Source: Desulfitibacter sp. BRH_c19
GTDB taxonomy: Bacteria; Bacillota; DSM-16504; Desulfitibacterales; Desulfitibacteraceae
Direction of reading: 5' to 3'
Assembly (NCBI GenBank): GCA_001515945.1
Contig: LOER01000035.1
Span: forward strand, 1-33,068
Length of the DNA stretch: 33,068 nucleotides
This document shows, piece after piece, positions 1-7,543 of this stretch; positions within the stretch are counted from its first letter, which is position 1; every line of letters begins with the position of its first letter. A model generated the notes under the pieces. That model searched no databases and had not been told where the DNA came from. It was given only the letters and a program-made list of their open reading frames with translations. Made by a program: the position numbers and the translations under genes.

Positions 1-53
1 CTGCTACATTATGGAAATAAGTTAAAAGGAGTGCCTAAGGATATGCACTCCAC
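1..53 (-). repeat. Intergenic element, copy 3 (partial, cut by window edge)
   Basis: Read on the minus strand, this is the first part of the element seen complete at 1331-1575 and 2670-2940: a GGAGTGC/GCACTCC hairpin with a T run, then the stretch around the GTAGCAG core. The rest lies outside the window. Like the other copies it sits downstream of a minus-strand gene. Confidence 0.6.
24..51 (-). terminator. Rho-independent terminator downstream of the 206-802 lipoprotein gene
   Basis: A perfect 7-bp stem (GGAGTGC at 28-34 with GCACTCC at 45-51) is followed on the minus strand by TTTT. It would end transcription from the lipoprotein gene, and it is also the first module of the repeated intergenic element. 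Confidence 0.7.
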
Positions 54-205
54 AAAAAATAATGATTTGATTTTACTTTGTGACGCATAGTATAAATTAT
101 GTTCAACTAACACTCTAAATATCTTCGATATAACTTAAAACTATATAATTTCCTTTCATTAAATTGTTTAATTTTAAAGATTATATTTCATCACAGAAGC
201 CATTA

Positions 206-802
206 TTAATTTTCTTTAAGTTTCAATAAATAATGGGTATATCCCTTTAAAGCATCATCTGTTTCTCCAAAGGATATAGTTTCCATGGCAACAAAAATAT
301 TGTCTTTTGTTATATAAAACGAAGGATTTGATAAAATCCCATCTTCTACATACATAATATAATGCTTGATTTCGTTAACATCTAATTCTTTTTTAATATC
401 ATCATAGTCAAATATAGAACCCAGACCCTGAAAATTTTCAATATCTTTTCTAACTAAGTCATCATAATATTTATCACCGTATTCCTTTATGGTGGTAAAT
501 TCAAAACCTTCTGATGGATTTTCTCCAAATGTTTTTGAACTTTCATAGAAATAACTCTCTCCTATTGAAAACTCTACATCTGTAAAAGTTTCTGTTACTG
601 CTTTTAAGTCATTTTGATATTGTTCTTCACTTATTGCAGAAGATTTGCGCATATATACTACTTCATCAAATGTGTATTCTCCATAAAAATCAGCTATATC
701 TAGAGATGTATTATCTATTTGTTTATTAGATGACACACACCCTATTAAAACTAAAATAATGATACTTAGCAAAATAATTATTATTGTATTCTTTTTATTC
801 AT
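206..802 (-). CDS. Putative lipoprotein of unknown function
   Basis: A 198-residue protein with an N-terminal lysine pair, a hydrophobic stretch (residues 8-20) and a lipobox LIGC with the modifiable cysteine at about residue 22. It should therefore be exported by Sec, lipidated and held on the outer face of the membrane. The mature part is acidic and rich in Tyr, Phe and Asp with no motif I recognise. A clear Shine-Dalgarno sequence (AAGGGAG) lies about 6 nt before the ATG. It is 143 bp downstream of a small membrane-protein gene and is followed by a terminator at 24-51. The function is unknown; the gene call itself is solid. Confidence 0.75.
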   Translation of the reverse strand: MNKKNTIIIILLSIIILVLIGCVSSNKQIDNTSLDIADFYGEYTFDEVVYMRKSSAISEEQYQNDLKAVTETFTDVEFSIGESYFYESSKTFGENPSEGFEFTTIKEYGDKYYDDLVRKDIENFQGLGSIFDYDDIKKELDVNEIKHYIMYVEDGILSNPSFYITKDNIFVAMETISFGETDDALKGYTHYLLKLKEN

Positions 803-945
803 TCTTATCTCCCTTCTTTTATACTTAGTATACTACTCTTTCTTTACACCATAATCTACCTATATGCTGTAATTCAATTTGTAACTTGTTTCGCCGTTAC
901 CATCTAATACGCTTTATAATTACCATCTATACACTCTTTAGAAAA

Positions 946-1293
946 TTATACGTTAAGCCTTATAAACATCTGCCATTTCATATATATCCAATAAATTCCC
1001 CAGATGAATATAACCACACCAGGTATTCTTATGAGCCACCATGCTTCTACAGATGTTACAGTTTTATTTCTAAATAGGCTAATAAAGAAGTCAGGTCTTA
1101 TTATCGCTATCAAATAGCCAGTCATTGCCGTACCTACAATAACTGTATAAGATATAGCTTCTTCAATACTATTATTTTCATATTGGTAAAATAGATAGCT
1201 TGAGATGGCTACACCTAGTAGTAAAAAAGCATAAACAACCCTATTAAGCTTGATATTAGCTCCCTCCTCTCTCAAAAAATCATGTGCCATCAT
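946..1293 (-). CDS. Small integral membrane protein, start uncertain
   Basis: The reading frame is open from 1461 to the stop at 946. Its first 35 or so codons lie inside repeat copy 1, so they are unlikely to be coding. The conserved-looking part begins near 1260 and holds three hydrophobic helices: VVYAFLLLGVAISSYLF, then a segment around VIVGTAMTGYLIAII, then VVIFIWGIYWIYM. The PDFF...LFRNK...WWLIRIPGV pattern recalls small DUF6199-like membrane proteins, but this is only an impression. A strong Shine-Dalgarno (GGAGGGAG near 1261-1270) is followed at about 6 nt by ATC (1252-1254) rather than ATG, GTG or TTG. The start given here is the nearest upstream ATG pair, which has no good Shine-Dalgarno. 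Alternatives are 1353 and 1461. The gene may have lost its start codon. Confidence 0.45.
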   Translation of the reverse strand: MMAHDFLREEGANIKLNRVVYAFLLLGVAISSYLFYQYENNSIEEAISYTVIVGTAMTGYLIAIIRPDFFISLFRNKTVTSVEAWWLIRIPGVVIFIWGIYWIYMKWQMFIRLNV

Positions 1294-1330
1294 AATAAGC
1301 AACCATACACACTTTACTGTACATATTAAA

Positions 1331-1575
1331 ATACTACTACTTATTAGTACCATAATGGGCTGTTTTGTTACACTTGAAAATAAAAAAATCCCTATTTCTT
1401 TGGGATTTAAAATATCGTTATGGCACAGGAGTATTGTGCACCAGCTTCGCATTATAGACACTATTACTACTGTTATATTTGAACATCTTCTCCATAAATT
1501 TTACATTTCCTGCAACATTAGGGAATAGGGCTGTAAAGCATTTGAAAAAGAGTGCAGATTGAACTGCACCCCTTA
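1331..1575 (-). repeat. Intergenic element, copy 1
   Basis: Minus-strand order: a GGTGCAG/CTGCACT terminator-like hairpin (1545-1573), a GCAGGAAAT core near 1510, the motif TGTCTATAATG (about 1450-1462), a GGTGCACA...TGTGCC hairpin (about 1422-1443), an AAATCCC/GGGATTT hairpin with a long T run (1382-1408), then GTAACAAAA and GGTACTAATA. It aligns over its full length with 2670-2940. The outer terminator stem differs in sequence between copies while remaining paired. Confidence 0.7.
1545..1573 (-). terminator. Terminator downstream of the 1608-2540 gene
   Basis: The GGTGCAG/CTGCACT stem (1551-1557 with 1564-1570) is followed on the minus strand by CTTTTTC. It lies about 35 bp past the stop codon at 1608 and forms the leading module of repeat copy 1. 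Confidence 0.65.
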
Positions 1576-1607
1576 AAATGTAATCAGTTTGAAATATTAA
1601 TCAATTA

Positions 1608-2540
1608 CTAATCTATCCATATGGATCTAATAACGCTACTTTGATTTAGTTCTTCCGTATCAATAAAAAATTCCATCATATGACCGTCTTCCAGAATAAA
1701 TGTATAATCCGAATACCAATAATGCGATGAATCGTCTAAATAATCATATTTAGACGCATAAAAATCTAATACCTCAATTGCATTATCACCAACCTTATAT
1801 CCGTCTTTTAATGGGAATTCAGGAGAATCTGTTCTCAAAAGACTGATACGGTTAGTATCTCTGACAAAAGCATCTAGACTACGAATATCAGAGAAAGGTA
1901 CTTTAATTGGGTCAACACTAATATCCTTAGATGCTTTATCTGGGAATTCATAAATTCTACCGTTTTCATAAATAAGATAATAATCTCGATCAAGCATACC
2001 AATGAGGGTTTCTATCCGCTCGCCTACTGTAAAGCCACCTAAGGTTTCAATACCACTCCCATAATCATATGAATTTTCTTCTTCATCGATTGTTATAAGA
2101 TCGGAACGATGTGCATATCCACTTATACCTCTACTATCGAGAACAAGGCACCAGGTTTCTTTTTCAGTTTGGACCTCATTAATCAGTTCAACAATAAGGT
2201 TCGGTTTATCATCCTCATAAACATATTGACCATAATCCTCATATATATAAGGAGCTTTGGAACTTGGATATACCCTTAAGGGTTCTTCTCCTATGTAATT
2301 TCGTAATCCGCTTGTTACAGGATATTTCATGCCACCGTAGCCTTGTATAAATGAATTGTCTTCCTGAACTATTCCATTTGCTTTTTCTGTTAATGCTTTA
2401 TGATCCTGGGTAAGGCTTTCGTAGTCATCTATCAACTGTTGATATTCTTTACTCTCATTTGAATTAATTAGTGCCACAATCAAAAACACATTAAGGATTA
2501 TTAAAACAACCATTATGCCGATCACCGTTTGTTTTTTCAT
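1608..2540 (-). CDS. Membrane-anchored exported protein with SH3-like region
   Basis: About 310 residues. An N-terminal uncleaved signal anchor (hydrophobic residues about 8-28) is followed by a short charged, coiled-coil-like linker (ESKEYQQLIDDYESLTQDHK) and then a region with the feel of a bacterial SH3 domain (PLRVYPSSKAPYIYED ... WCLVLDSRGISGYAHRSDL). The C-terminal half has two related modules, one beginning GGFTVGERIETLIGMLDRDY and one beginning DGYKVGDNAIEVLDFYASKY. Each is a VG(D/E)-helix followed by a Tyr-rich beta segment, as in many Firmicutes envelope lipoproteins. The start at 2540 is chosen because GGAG lies 6-7 nt upstream of that ATG; the ATG at 2552 has no Shine-Dalgarno. 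It is flanked on both sides by copies of the repeated element. An extracytoplasmic role is inferred; no function is known. Confidence 0.7.
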   Translation of the reverse strand: MKKQTVIGIMVVLIILNVFLIVALINSNESKEYQQLIDDYESLTQDHKALTEKANGIVQEDNSFIQGYGGMKYPVTSGLRNYIGEEPLRVYPSSKAPYIYEDYGQYVYEDDKPNLIVELINEVQTEKETWCLVLDSRGISGYAHRSDLITIDEEENSYDYGSGIETLGGFTVGERIETLIGMLDRDYYLIYENGRIYEFPDKASKDISVDPIKVPFSDIRSLDAFVRDTNRISLLRTDSPEFPLKDGYKVGDNAIEVLDFYASKYDYLDDSSHYWYSDYTFILEDGHMMEFFIDTEELNQSSVIRSIWID

Positions 2541-2669
2541 AATTTTCTCCATTCTTTTATTTAATTTGCCCCTTTTAATGAGGTACCCGCTTACTTATAT
2601 GATCCAGTTAGTAGGGTTGTGGGGCTAATTACTAGAAGCATTAGTTTTTTATTTGTACATCTTAGATTA

Positions 2670-2940
2670 ATATGCCTTCTACCTATTAGTACCAAAAGAA
2701 ACCCTTTTGTTACAGTCTAACATGAAAATAATCCTCTTTCTTTGAGGATTATTATTGCAAGCTTTCGATGGACATCTAGACCCACTATAATTGTGCTAAA
2801 TTGACTTTTACCAAGTTCCCATTATAGACATATCACAACCCATATTTAGACATTTTCTCCACAAGAATTTCAATTCCTGCTACTTTATGGGAATATGTTT
2901 AAACACAAAATAAAAAGGAGTGCGTATCACACCCCTTAAA
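2670..2940 (-). repeat. Intergenic element, copy 2
   Basis: The best preserved copy. Minus-strand order: terminator-like hairpin (2912-2937), TTCCCAT, GCAGGAATTG core, GGAGAAAATG, TGTCTATAATGGGAA, a variable middle, a 10-bp AATAATCCTC/GAGGATTATT hairpin (2727-2753), then GTAACAAAA and GGTACTAATA. TTCCCAT and ATGGGAA could pair to close a domain of about 80 nt. The element ends about 120 bp before the start of the 1608-2540 gene. Confidence 0.7.
2912..2937 (-). terminator. Terminator downstream of the DUF2284 gene
   Basis: The hairpin (AAGGAGTGC at 2915-2923 with the GGGGTG strand at about 2929-2936) is followed on the minus strand by TTTTTATTTT. It lies about 100 bp downstream of the stop at 3034. 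Confidence 0.65.
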
Positions 2941-3033
2941 AATAGAATTTTACATGTTTACTTCGTGGAGTAAGATACTTGGTCGACAAAATCTATTAAA
3001 GCTAGGTTAGTATTGATTATATAAAACCCATGT

Positions 3034-3522
3034 TTAATTAATCAAGACGAAGGCATACCAATTTTGTGTTTCATCTTTAGATTTAAGAACTTGAATAGGA
3101 AGATTTAAGTTCCTTACTGTCTGGAAGGTATCAATTCCAAAGGAATAGCAATAAGGTCTCCTATAGTCTGGATTGACACATGGACTTTCTTCAGAACGTT
3201 TGCATTGTTTGCAATGATAACATCCACATAGAGCATAGGCAAAATAATTGTCTTCAAGGAAGGCTATTTTTTCTATATATCTAGCTATCTTATTAATTAA
3301 GTACTTGTTATGCCCATGAATCAACAAAATTTCCGAGTACTTTTTTAACATTATTTTTGCCTCTTTATATTTAGGTTGATTAGGAGGGCACCGCCAAGTC
3401 CCAAATTCAGAGCAACTCATACACTTTAGATATGTTCTAGGGTCAAATACCAGGTCTTTACTAGTTACAATTATTGCATGAGTAGCTCCCATTTCCTGGG
3501 CTAATTCAATATAGTTTGTCAT
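3034..3522 (-). CDS. DUF2284 family predicted metal-binding protein
   Basis: A 162-residue cysteine-rich protein. Two cysteine clusters are visible: KCMSCSEFGTWRCPPNQP at about residues 33-50 and CGCYHCKQCKRSEESPC at about 98-114. The C-x2-C ... C-P-P arrangement and the second Cys cluster are the hallmarks of the DUF2284 (COG5423) family of predicted metal-binding proteins. The length fits that family, whose biochemical role is not established. An iron-sulfur or zinc site is the usual guess. The gene is divergent from a LysR regulator that starts 130 bp away, so it is the natural candidate target of that regulator. A GGGAG-type Shine-Dalgarno precedes the ATG. Confidence 0.8.
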   Translation of the reverse strand: MTNYIELAQEMGATHAIIVTSKDLVFDPRTYLKCMSCSEFGTWRCPPNQPKYKEAKIMLKKYSEILLIHGHNKYLINKIARYIEKIAFLEDNYFAYALCGCYHCKQCKRSEESPCVNPDYRRPYCYSFGIDTFQTVRNLNLPIQVLKSKDETQNWYAFVLIN

Positions 3523-3652
3523 GATTTAAAACTCCCTTCTTGTAGAATAAATTTGTTTTAATGATATATTTTAACTATACATTAGTCCAATGAATAGTTA
3601 TTATTATATACATGAATAATATTTCATGCATAGTGGAAAGGAGGCTTTTTTA

Positions 3653-4528
3653 TTGACTCTTTTACAATTGGAAATCCTAAAAACTGTAGTTGAAACTGGT
3701 AGCTTTACAAAAGCTGGAGAAGTGTTAAGTCTATCTCAATCGGCTGTAAGTCACGCTATTGCAAGCCTAGAAGAGGAGTTAGAAATATCCTTACTGCACA
3801 GAAGTAGGACAGGAGTTACATTGACTTATGCTGGTGAACAATTAATAATCAACATTCGTGCGGTACTTAACCACACACGGCAAATAGAGTACAAGGCTGC
3901 TAAAATAATCGGCCATGAAATTGGTAAGATTAGAGTTGGGAGTTTTCTAACAGCTTCTACTGAATTGTTTCCAGGGATGGTAAAACAGTTTAAAAGTATT
4001 TATCCCAAAATTGAAGTGGAACTATTTGAAGGGGGATATGATGATATAACAGAATGGATTTCTTCAGGAGTAGTGGACATTGGCTTTGTTATTTTGCCAA
4101 ATAAAAGTTTTGATATAGTATCGGTTATAAGTGACGAATATGTAGTTATACTTCCTCAAGGCCATCCTTTAGAGGATAGAGACACTATTGAGTTAATTGA
4201 TATAGCTAACGAACCGTTTATAATGCCGTTAGCTGGATGTGAGTTTTATATAGAACCCTTATTTTCTAAATATAAGGTTAGACCAAACATACAATTTAAA
4301 ATAGAACATACCGCTACTATTATAGCTTTAGTTAATGCTGGCATGGGAATATCTATTGTTCCAAGTTTAAGCTTTAAGCCACCTGGAATAGTTTCTGTTA
4401 AGTTAAAGACACTATTGCAGAGAAATATTGGTTTGGCGGTTAGCTCTTTTAAATTATCTTCTCCAGCAACAAAAGCTTTCTTGGCGCAGGCAAAAATTTG
4501 GTCGAGCAAGTATCTACTATATAATTAA
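3653..4528 (+). CDS. LysR-family transcriptional regulator
   Basis: About 291 residues. The N-terminal winged helix-turn-helix (QLEILKTVVETGSFTKAGEV followed by LSQSAVSHAIASLEEELE) is the canonical LysR DNA-binding domain. The rest is the two-lobed effector-binding domain, with a VVDIGFVILP strand and a late NAGMGISIVPS motif typical of the family. The TTG at 3653 is preferred because AAAGGAGG lies 8 nt upstream. The in-frame ATG at 3626 precedes that Shine-Dalgarno and is not credible. It is transcribed divergently from the DUF2284 gene with a 130-bp shared promoter region, the usual layout for a LysR regulator and its target. The effector is unknown. Confidence 0.9.
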   Translation: MTLLQLEILKTVVETGSFTKAGEVLSLSQSAVSHAIASLEEELEISLLHRSRTGVTLTYAGEQLIINIRAVLNHTRQIEYKAAKIIGHEIGKIRVGSFLTASTELFPGMVKQFKSIYPKIEVELFEGGYDDITEWISSGVVDIGFVILPNKSFDIVSVISDEYVVILPQGHPLEDRDTIELIDIANEPFIMPLAGCEFYIEPLFSKYKVRPNIQFKIEHTATIIALVNAGMGISIVPSLSFKPPGIVSVKLKTLLQRNIGLAVSSFKLSSPATKAFLAQAKIWSSKYLLYN

Positions 4529-4659
4529 TTATTCTAGCTAATGCCATGCTTAACTAACTTTATTGCATCTATCTTTAATGCCTTACATCTACTTTCCAGA
4601 AATTCTCTTTTACAATCTGATCTGTAACCTTTTTAACCGCTTAATTAATGGTATCAAAT
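4529..4659. other. Intergenic, nothing recognised
   Basis: This stretch lies between the LysR stop codon and the remnant of repeat copy 4. No convincing terminator or reading frame was seen. Confidence 0.4.
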
Positions 4660-4747
4660 GTAGTAGATTGTCCCAACCACCTAATGAAAGATCCCTTCTC
4701 ATTAGGATTTAAGTTGCCGTTATGGACAATTATGGGGTTCACCAGCT
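4660..4747 (-). repeat. Intergenic element, copy 4, split by a group II intron
   Basis: On the minus strand AGCTGGTG, then CCATAACG, TTAAATCC and GGGAT follow in the same order and spacing as in copy 1 (AGCTGGTG, CCATAACG, TTAAATCC, GGGAT). The other half of the element is missing, and in its place lies the 3' end of a group II intron. CCTAATGA/TCATTAGG (about 4680-4706) can form an 8-bp hairpin that competes with the terminator-like stem. Confidence 0.6.
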
Positions 4748-4822
4748 GTCGGCTAAGTCGGAGGGATTACTCCCTCCTTCTCGCCTAAGAACTGTACGTG
4801 TCCCTTTCAAGACATACAGCTC
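4748..4822 (-). ncRNA. Group II intron domains V and VI
   Basis: Domain V is 34 nt (4789-4822) with the expected form: GAGCTGTATG opening strand holding the AGC catalytic triad, a GAAA tetraloop, the AC bulge region and a CGTACAGTTC closing strand. Domain VI follows, with a GGAGGGA/TCCCTCC stem and unpaired A residues before GCC, where the branch-point adenosine would sit. The pairing is exact enough that this piece looks recently active. Confidence 0.85.
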
Positions 4823-4846
4823 AAGCTCTCATTTATCCGTTTATCT

Positions 4847-5527
4847 TTATGATACTTCTGCCAGTCTTAGCTGTCTTAAGGTTTTATACCCTTCTAGTTT
4901 TTGCTGGCTAGTTGGAGGCTCACCTTTTAGCGGAAACATTTTATAATATTGTCTGTTACAATATCCATGTACCAATTGTAAATTATTATATTTCCTTGTT
5001 CCGCCGTGTATAACTGGTATTTTCTCTTGTACTACCAGCCTTTCACTAAAATCTACAATACTCATTTTGCATATAGGGCATTTATATTTCTGCATTTTAG
5101 CCAGTTTCTGCTTGCTTTTAATGCAGTTTCTATCAAATTCCTTTTCATCCCTACGTTCAAAATATTCTTTAAGGCATGCATCGTATGGCGTTGCTCTGAA
5201 TTTAATTAGAACATGCCTGATTATCGGTATCCATGACATTTTAGTCAGTTGTTTATGCTCTTTTGGGTCCGTCAATATCCACCTATCTTTGCTTTGTCCT
5301 GTTATGTCTGGTTTATAGTACCTACCTATTATCCAGGTCTTACTTTTAGTTGGATGCAGATACTTTAGGAACTTAAATGTGCTCTTCCAGACGTGGTGGT
5401 CAATATGTGAATACGTCCGTTTTGCGACAGATGGCGACCAGTAGTTACCTATACCTCTAATTATGGGGTTAAGTTTCTCTATTACTGCATTGACGTTGTT
5501 GCCTTTCAGCTTCTGTACAAAAAGGGC
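4847..5527 (-). pseudogene. ltrA: Group II intron-encoded reverse transcriptase/maturase, C-terminal fragment
   Basis: Open from just after an in-frame stop near 5529 to the stop at 4847. Reading into it gives NNVNAVIEKLNPIIRGIGNY and YSHIDHHVWKSTFKFLKYLH, which match the maturase (X) domain. The C-terminal HNH endonuclease domain follows, with KCPICKMS and VHGYCNRQYY as its zinc-binding cysteine and histidine motifs. The whole palm and finger region with the YADD active site is missing, so the product cannot reverse transcribe. A TTG at 5275 gives a shorter apparent frame, but homology clearly continues upstream of it. Confidence 0.85.
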
Positions 5528-5530
5528 TTA

Positions 5531-5884
5531 AAGGAGTATGAACACCAAATAGTTGCTCTACTTAAGAATAGAGATAGTTTAGGTAATAGGCATAAGAAAT
5601 GGCTCCAGACAATTAATAATAATTATTTTGGTTTTGAGGATTTTAATGAAATTGATAGGACCCTTAATTACGATCCCAGGGAATGGTTTTATGAGGCAGT
5701 TGAAGCTAAAAAGCAGAGTGGCTTGAGGAATATAATTGGAAGCAAAGTATTGAATTCGTATGTGTTCAAAAGAATAGAAGGATTTAATAACTCTGATTGG
5801 GTTAAATTCATGCGGGCTGCAGCAGAGCATAAGTTTAGGGTAATACACAAAATCTTACCTGAATTAGATATTTATGTTGGTTAG
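5531..5884 (+). pseudogene. C-terminal fragment of an unknown protein
   Basis: A plus-strand frame of about 118 codons with good protein-like composition ends at a TAG at 5882. Readable pieces include KKWLQTINNNYFGFEDFNEI and WVKFMRAAAEHKFRVIHKIL. No start codon with a Shine-Dalgarno is present. The frame runs straight into the truncated end of the group II intron, so the 5' part of the gene was lost in the same event. I do not recognise the family. It could be a host gene cut by intron-associated rearrangement. Confidence 0.45.
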
Positions 5885-6348
5885 TTAAATATATAAAGGA
5901 ACAGAGCACCGGTTTATTTTTAAGAACAACTTACACCATTTGTAAATGATATTGTAAAAGTATACCACTTGAACCCATTTCGCTATTGAATTAGTTTACC
6001 ACCTAACATTAAATATTTTATGGGAGGGATAAAATCTGAGAAAGTCACATCAACCATAATTAAAACACCCTGTTATTCTAAGGTGTTTTGACTGTTAAAT
6101 TAACATATGGGTACAATCGGAGATAATCTATAACTTTTATCGTTATTTGAGATGCAATAATAACTCTTTGCATATCAAAACAGACTCCATTAAATATAAA
6201 TGAGACAGGTTAAGAAATTAGGTATTAGATATTAGATATTAGAATATATATAGTTTAATTTAAGAAGCTTGACACAACTTTTAGTGTTCTCCCAGAGCTA
6301 ATGACCCCTGATAAATCGCTTACAATATAAGATATAAATTAAATCTTT
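5885..6348. other. Intergenic region with one hairpin
   Basis: AT-rich with no credible coding frame. An AAAACACC/GGTGTTTT hairpin at about 6061-6089 could act as a terminator in either direction, including for the GGDEF gene on the minus strand. A short direct repeat of TAGATATTAGA type lies near 6226-6243. Confidence 0.4.
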
Positions 6349-7461
6349 TCAACGAGATGGAAACCTGTGATAGTGTTTTTCTTTCTTTTTTTGATACATA
6401 TTTATATCTGCAACATGGAGCAAGTCGCTTAGATTGTTTCCATCTGACGGAAATAAAGAATATCCCAAGCTCAAACCACGAAATGCTACGCCGGATTTCT
6501 TTTCCACAAATTCCAATTCTTCTATTTTACAGCAAAAGGAAGCAAGCTCATTACCCTCATATATAATAATAAATTCATCACCCGACATCCTATAAAAATT
6601 ATCTATCTTAAATGTTCTCTTTATTGTATTTACAAACTCAATAATATAGCAATCTCCTACTACATGCCCGAAACTATCATTAATACTCTTAAAGTCGTCC
6701 AGGTCAATAAAGATAATAGCAAAAGAAATACTATTATCTATTTTGTTAAGAGTATCCTCATACAATCCTTCACGGTTTCTTAATTTAGTAAGTGTGTCAA
6801 TCTTTACTCTTTCTCTCAGTATTTTTGCTGTCTCATTGACAGATATTAGCGAAAAAAATAGTTTATAGGATAAGGTAACATTGCATACTAAGAAAAGGAT
6901 TATTAATAATTCCAATGCGAAAGAAGTGCCTGCTACAAAGGTATAATTGATTAATATAATAAGAAAAAACCATAATAAACTTAGACCTAAAATAGTATCT
7001 ATTGTTTTATTATCCAGATTTTTAAGAATATAAGTGAGTTTTTCCCTTACAGATTTGAGAAAATAGGGGAGAGTAATTATATAGATAATAGTCTGAGTAA
7101 GAAATACAGATAAGCTCATCCAGTCCAGTTGCAAAAAATATCCTACACGAACAGATAAGGAAAAGGTAAGCATTGTATAGATCCAAGATGAACACATAAT
7201 TAAGATCGTATATTTTATAGACTGATCATATAAATATTTTAAAGGGATTATATATAAAAAGCCGGTTATCATAAACAAACCGCTTCCAAGTCCAGGGTTA
7301 GGTATTATATTTTGTATAGGACGCATAAAAGCAATAAAAATGAACGTGAAAATAACAAAAACTGTCCACGTAACCAAGGGTGAGTATTTCTTTTTCGAAC
7401 ACATATATGAGGTATAAATATTAACAAATAGCATTTGTAGGGCAATTAAAGTGTTGAACAT
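6349..7461 (-). CDS. Membrane-bound GGDEF-domain protein (putative diguanylate cyclase)
   Basis: About 370 residues. The N-terminal 200 residues form six or seven hydrophobic helices, a membrane sensor module without a named domain. The C-terminal third is a GGDEF domain: DTLTKLRNREGLYED, then FIDLDDFKSINDSFGHVVGD, then the active-site signature RMSGDEF and a final LGYSLFPSDG. The signature is SGDEF, which active cyclases tolerate. The product would make c-di-GMP from two GTP at the membrane. The allosteric RxxD site appears broken: the position four residues before the Asp is Phe (FKID). The start at 7461 is preferred because GGGGGA lies about 7 nt upstream; the ATG at 7476 has no Shine-Dalgarno. 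The nearby EAL gene makes the opposing enzyme. Confidence 0.85.
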   Translation of the reverse strand: MFNTLIALQMLFVNIYTSYMCSKKKYSPLVTWTVFVIFTFIFIAFMRPIQNIIPNPGLGSGLFMITGFLYIIPLKYLYDQSIKYTILIMCSSWIYTMLTFSLSVRVGYFLQLDWMSLSVFLTQTIIYIITLPYFLKSVREKLTYILKNLDNKTIDTILGLSLLWFFLIILINYTFVAGTSFALELLIILFLVCNVTLSYKLFFSLISVNETAKILRERVKIDTLTKLRNREGLYEDTLNKIDNSISFAIIFIDLDDFKSINDSFGHVVGDCYIIEFVNTIKRTFKIDNFYRMSGDEFIIIYEGNELASFCCKIEELEFVEKKSGVAFRGLSLGYSLFPSDGNNLSDLLHVADINMYQKKKEKHYHRFPSR

Positions 7462-7543
7462 AAGATTGTCCCCCATAGGATTTATGCTTATCCGCCTGCA
7501 TTAATAAATAGAACTAATGTTGTTAGAAACGGTAGTCTATAGC

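Larger units (their letters stand above)
4748..5529 (-). mobile_element. 5'-truncated group II intron
   Basis: On the minus strand this stretch carries the C-terminal part of an intron-encoded reverse transcriptase/maturase, then a catalytic domain V and a domain VI hairpin. The 3' end is placed at 4748 because the sequence beyond it resumes the repeated element and the intron would end in the expected AC. The ribozyme 5' half, reverse-transcriptase core and 5' splice site are absent. At about 5529 it abuts an unrelated plus-strand gene fragment. It cannot splice by itself. Confidence 0.85.

Noticed and set aside
886-1528. Two plus-strand frames (886-1077 and 1250-1528)
   Set aside because: Antisense to the membrane-protein gene and repeat copy 1. 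No Shine-Dalgarno and no protein-like conservation.
1331-2940. Known riboswitch class in the repeat copies
   Set aside because: I compared them by eye with c-di-GMP-I, c-di-GMP-II, T-box, preQ1 and SAM cores and found no match. The true c-di-GMP-I aptamer is at 9131-9225.
4722-5318. Plus-strand frames over the group II intron
   Set aside because: They are antisense to domain V/VI and the maturase fragment, whose motifs are unambiguous on the minus strand.
5579-5848. 89-codon minus-strand frame
   Set aside because: Antisense to the plus-strand gene fragment, which has better amino-acid composition.
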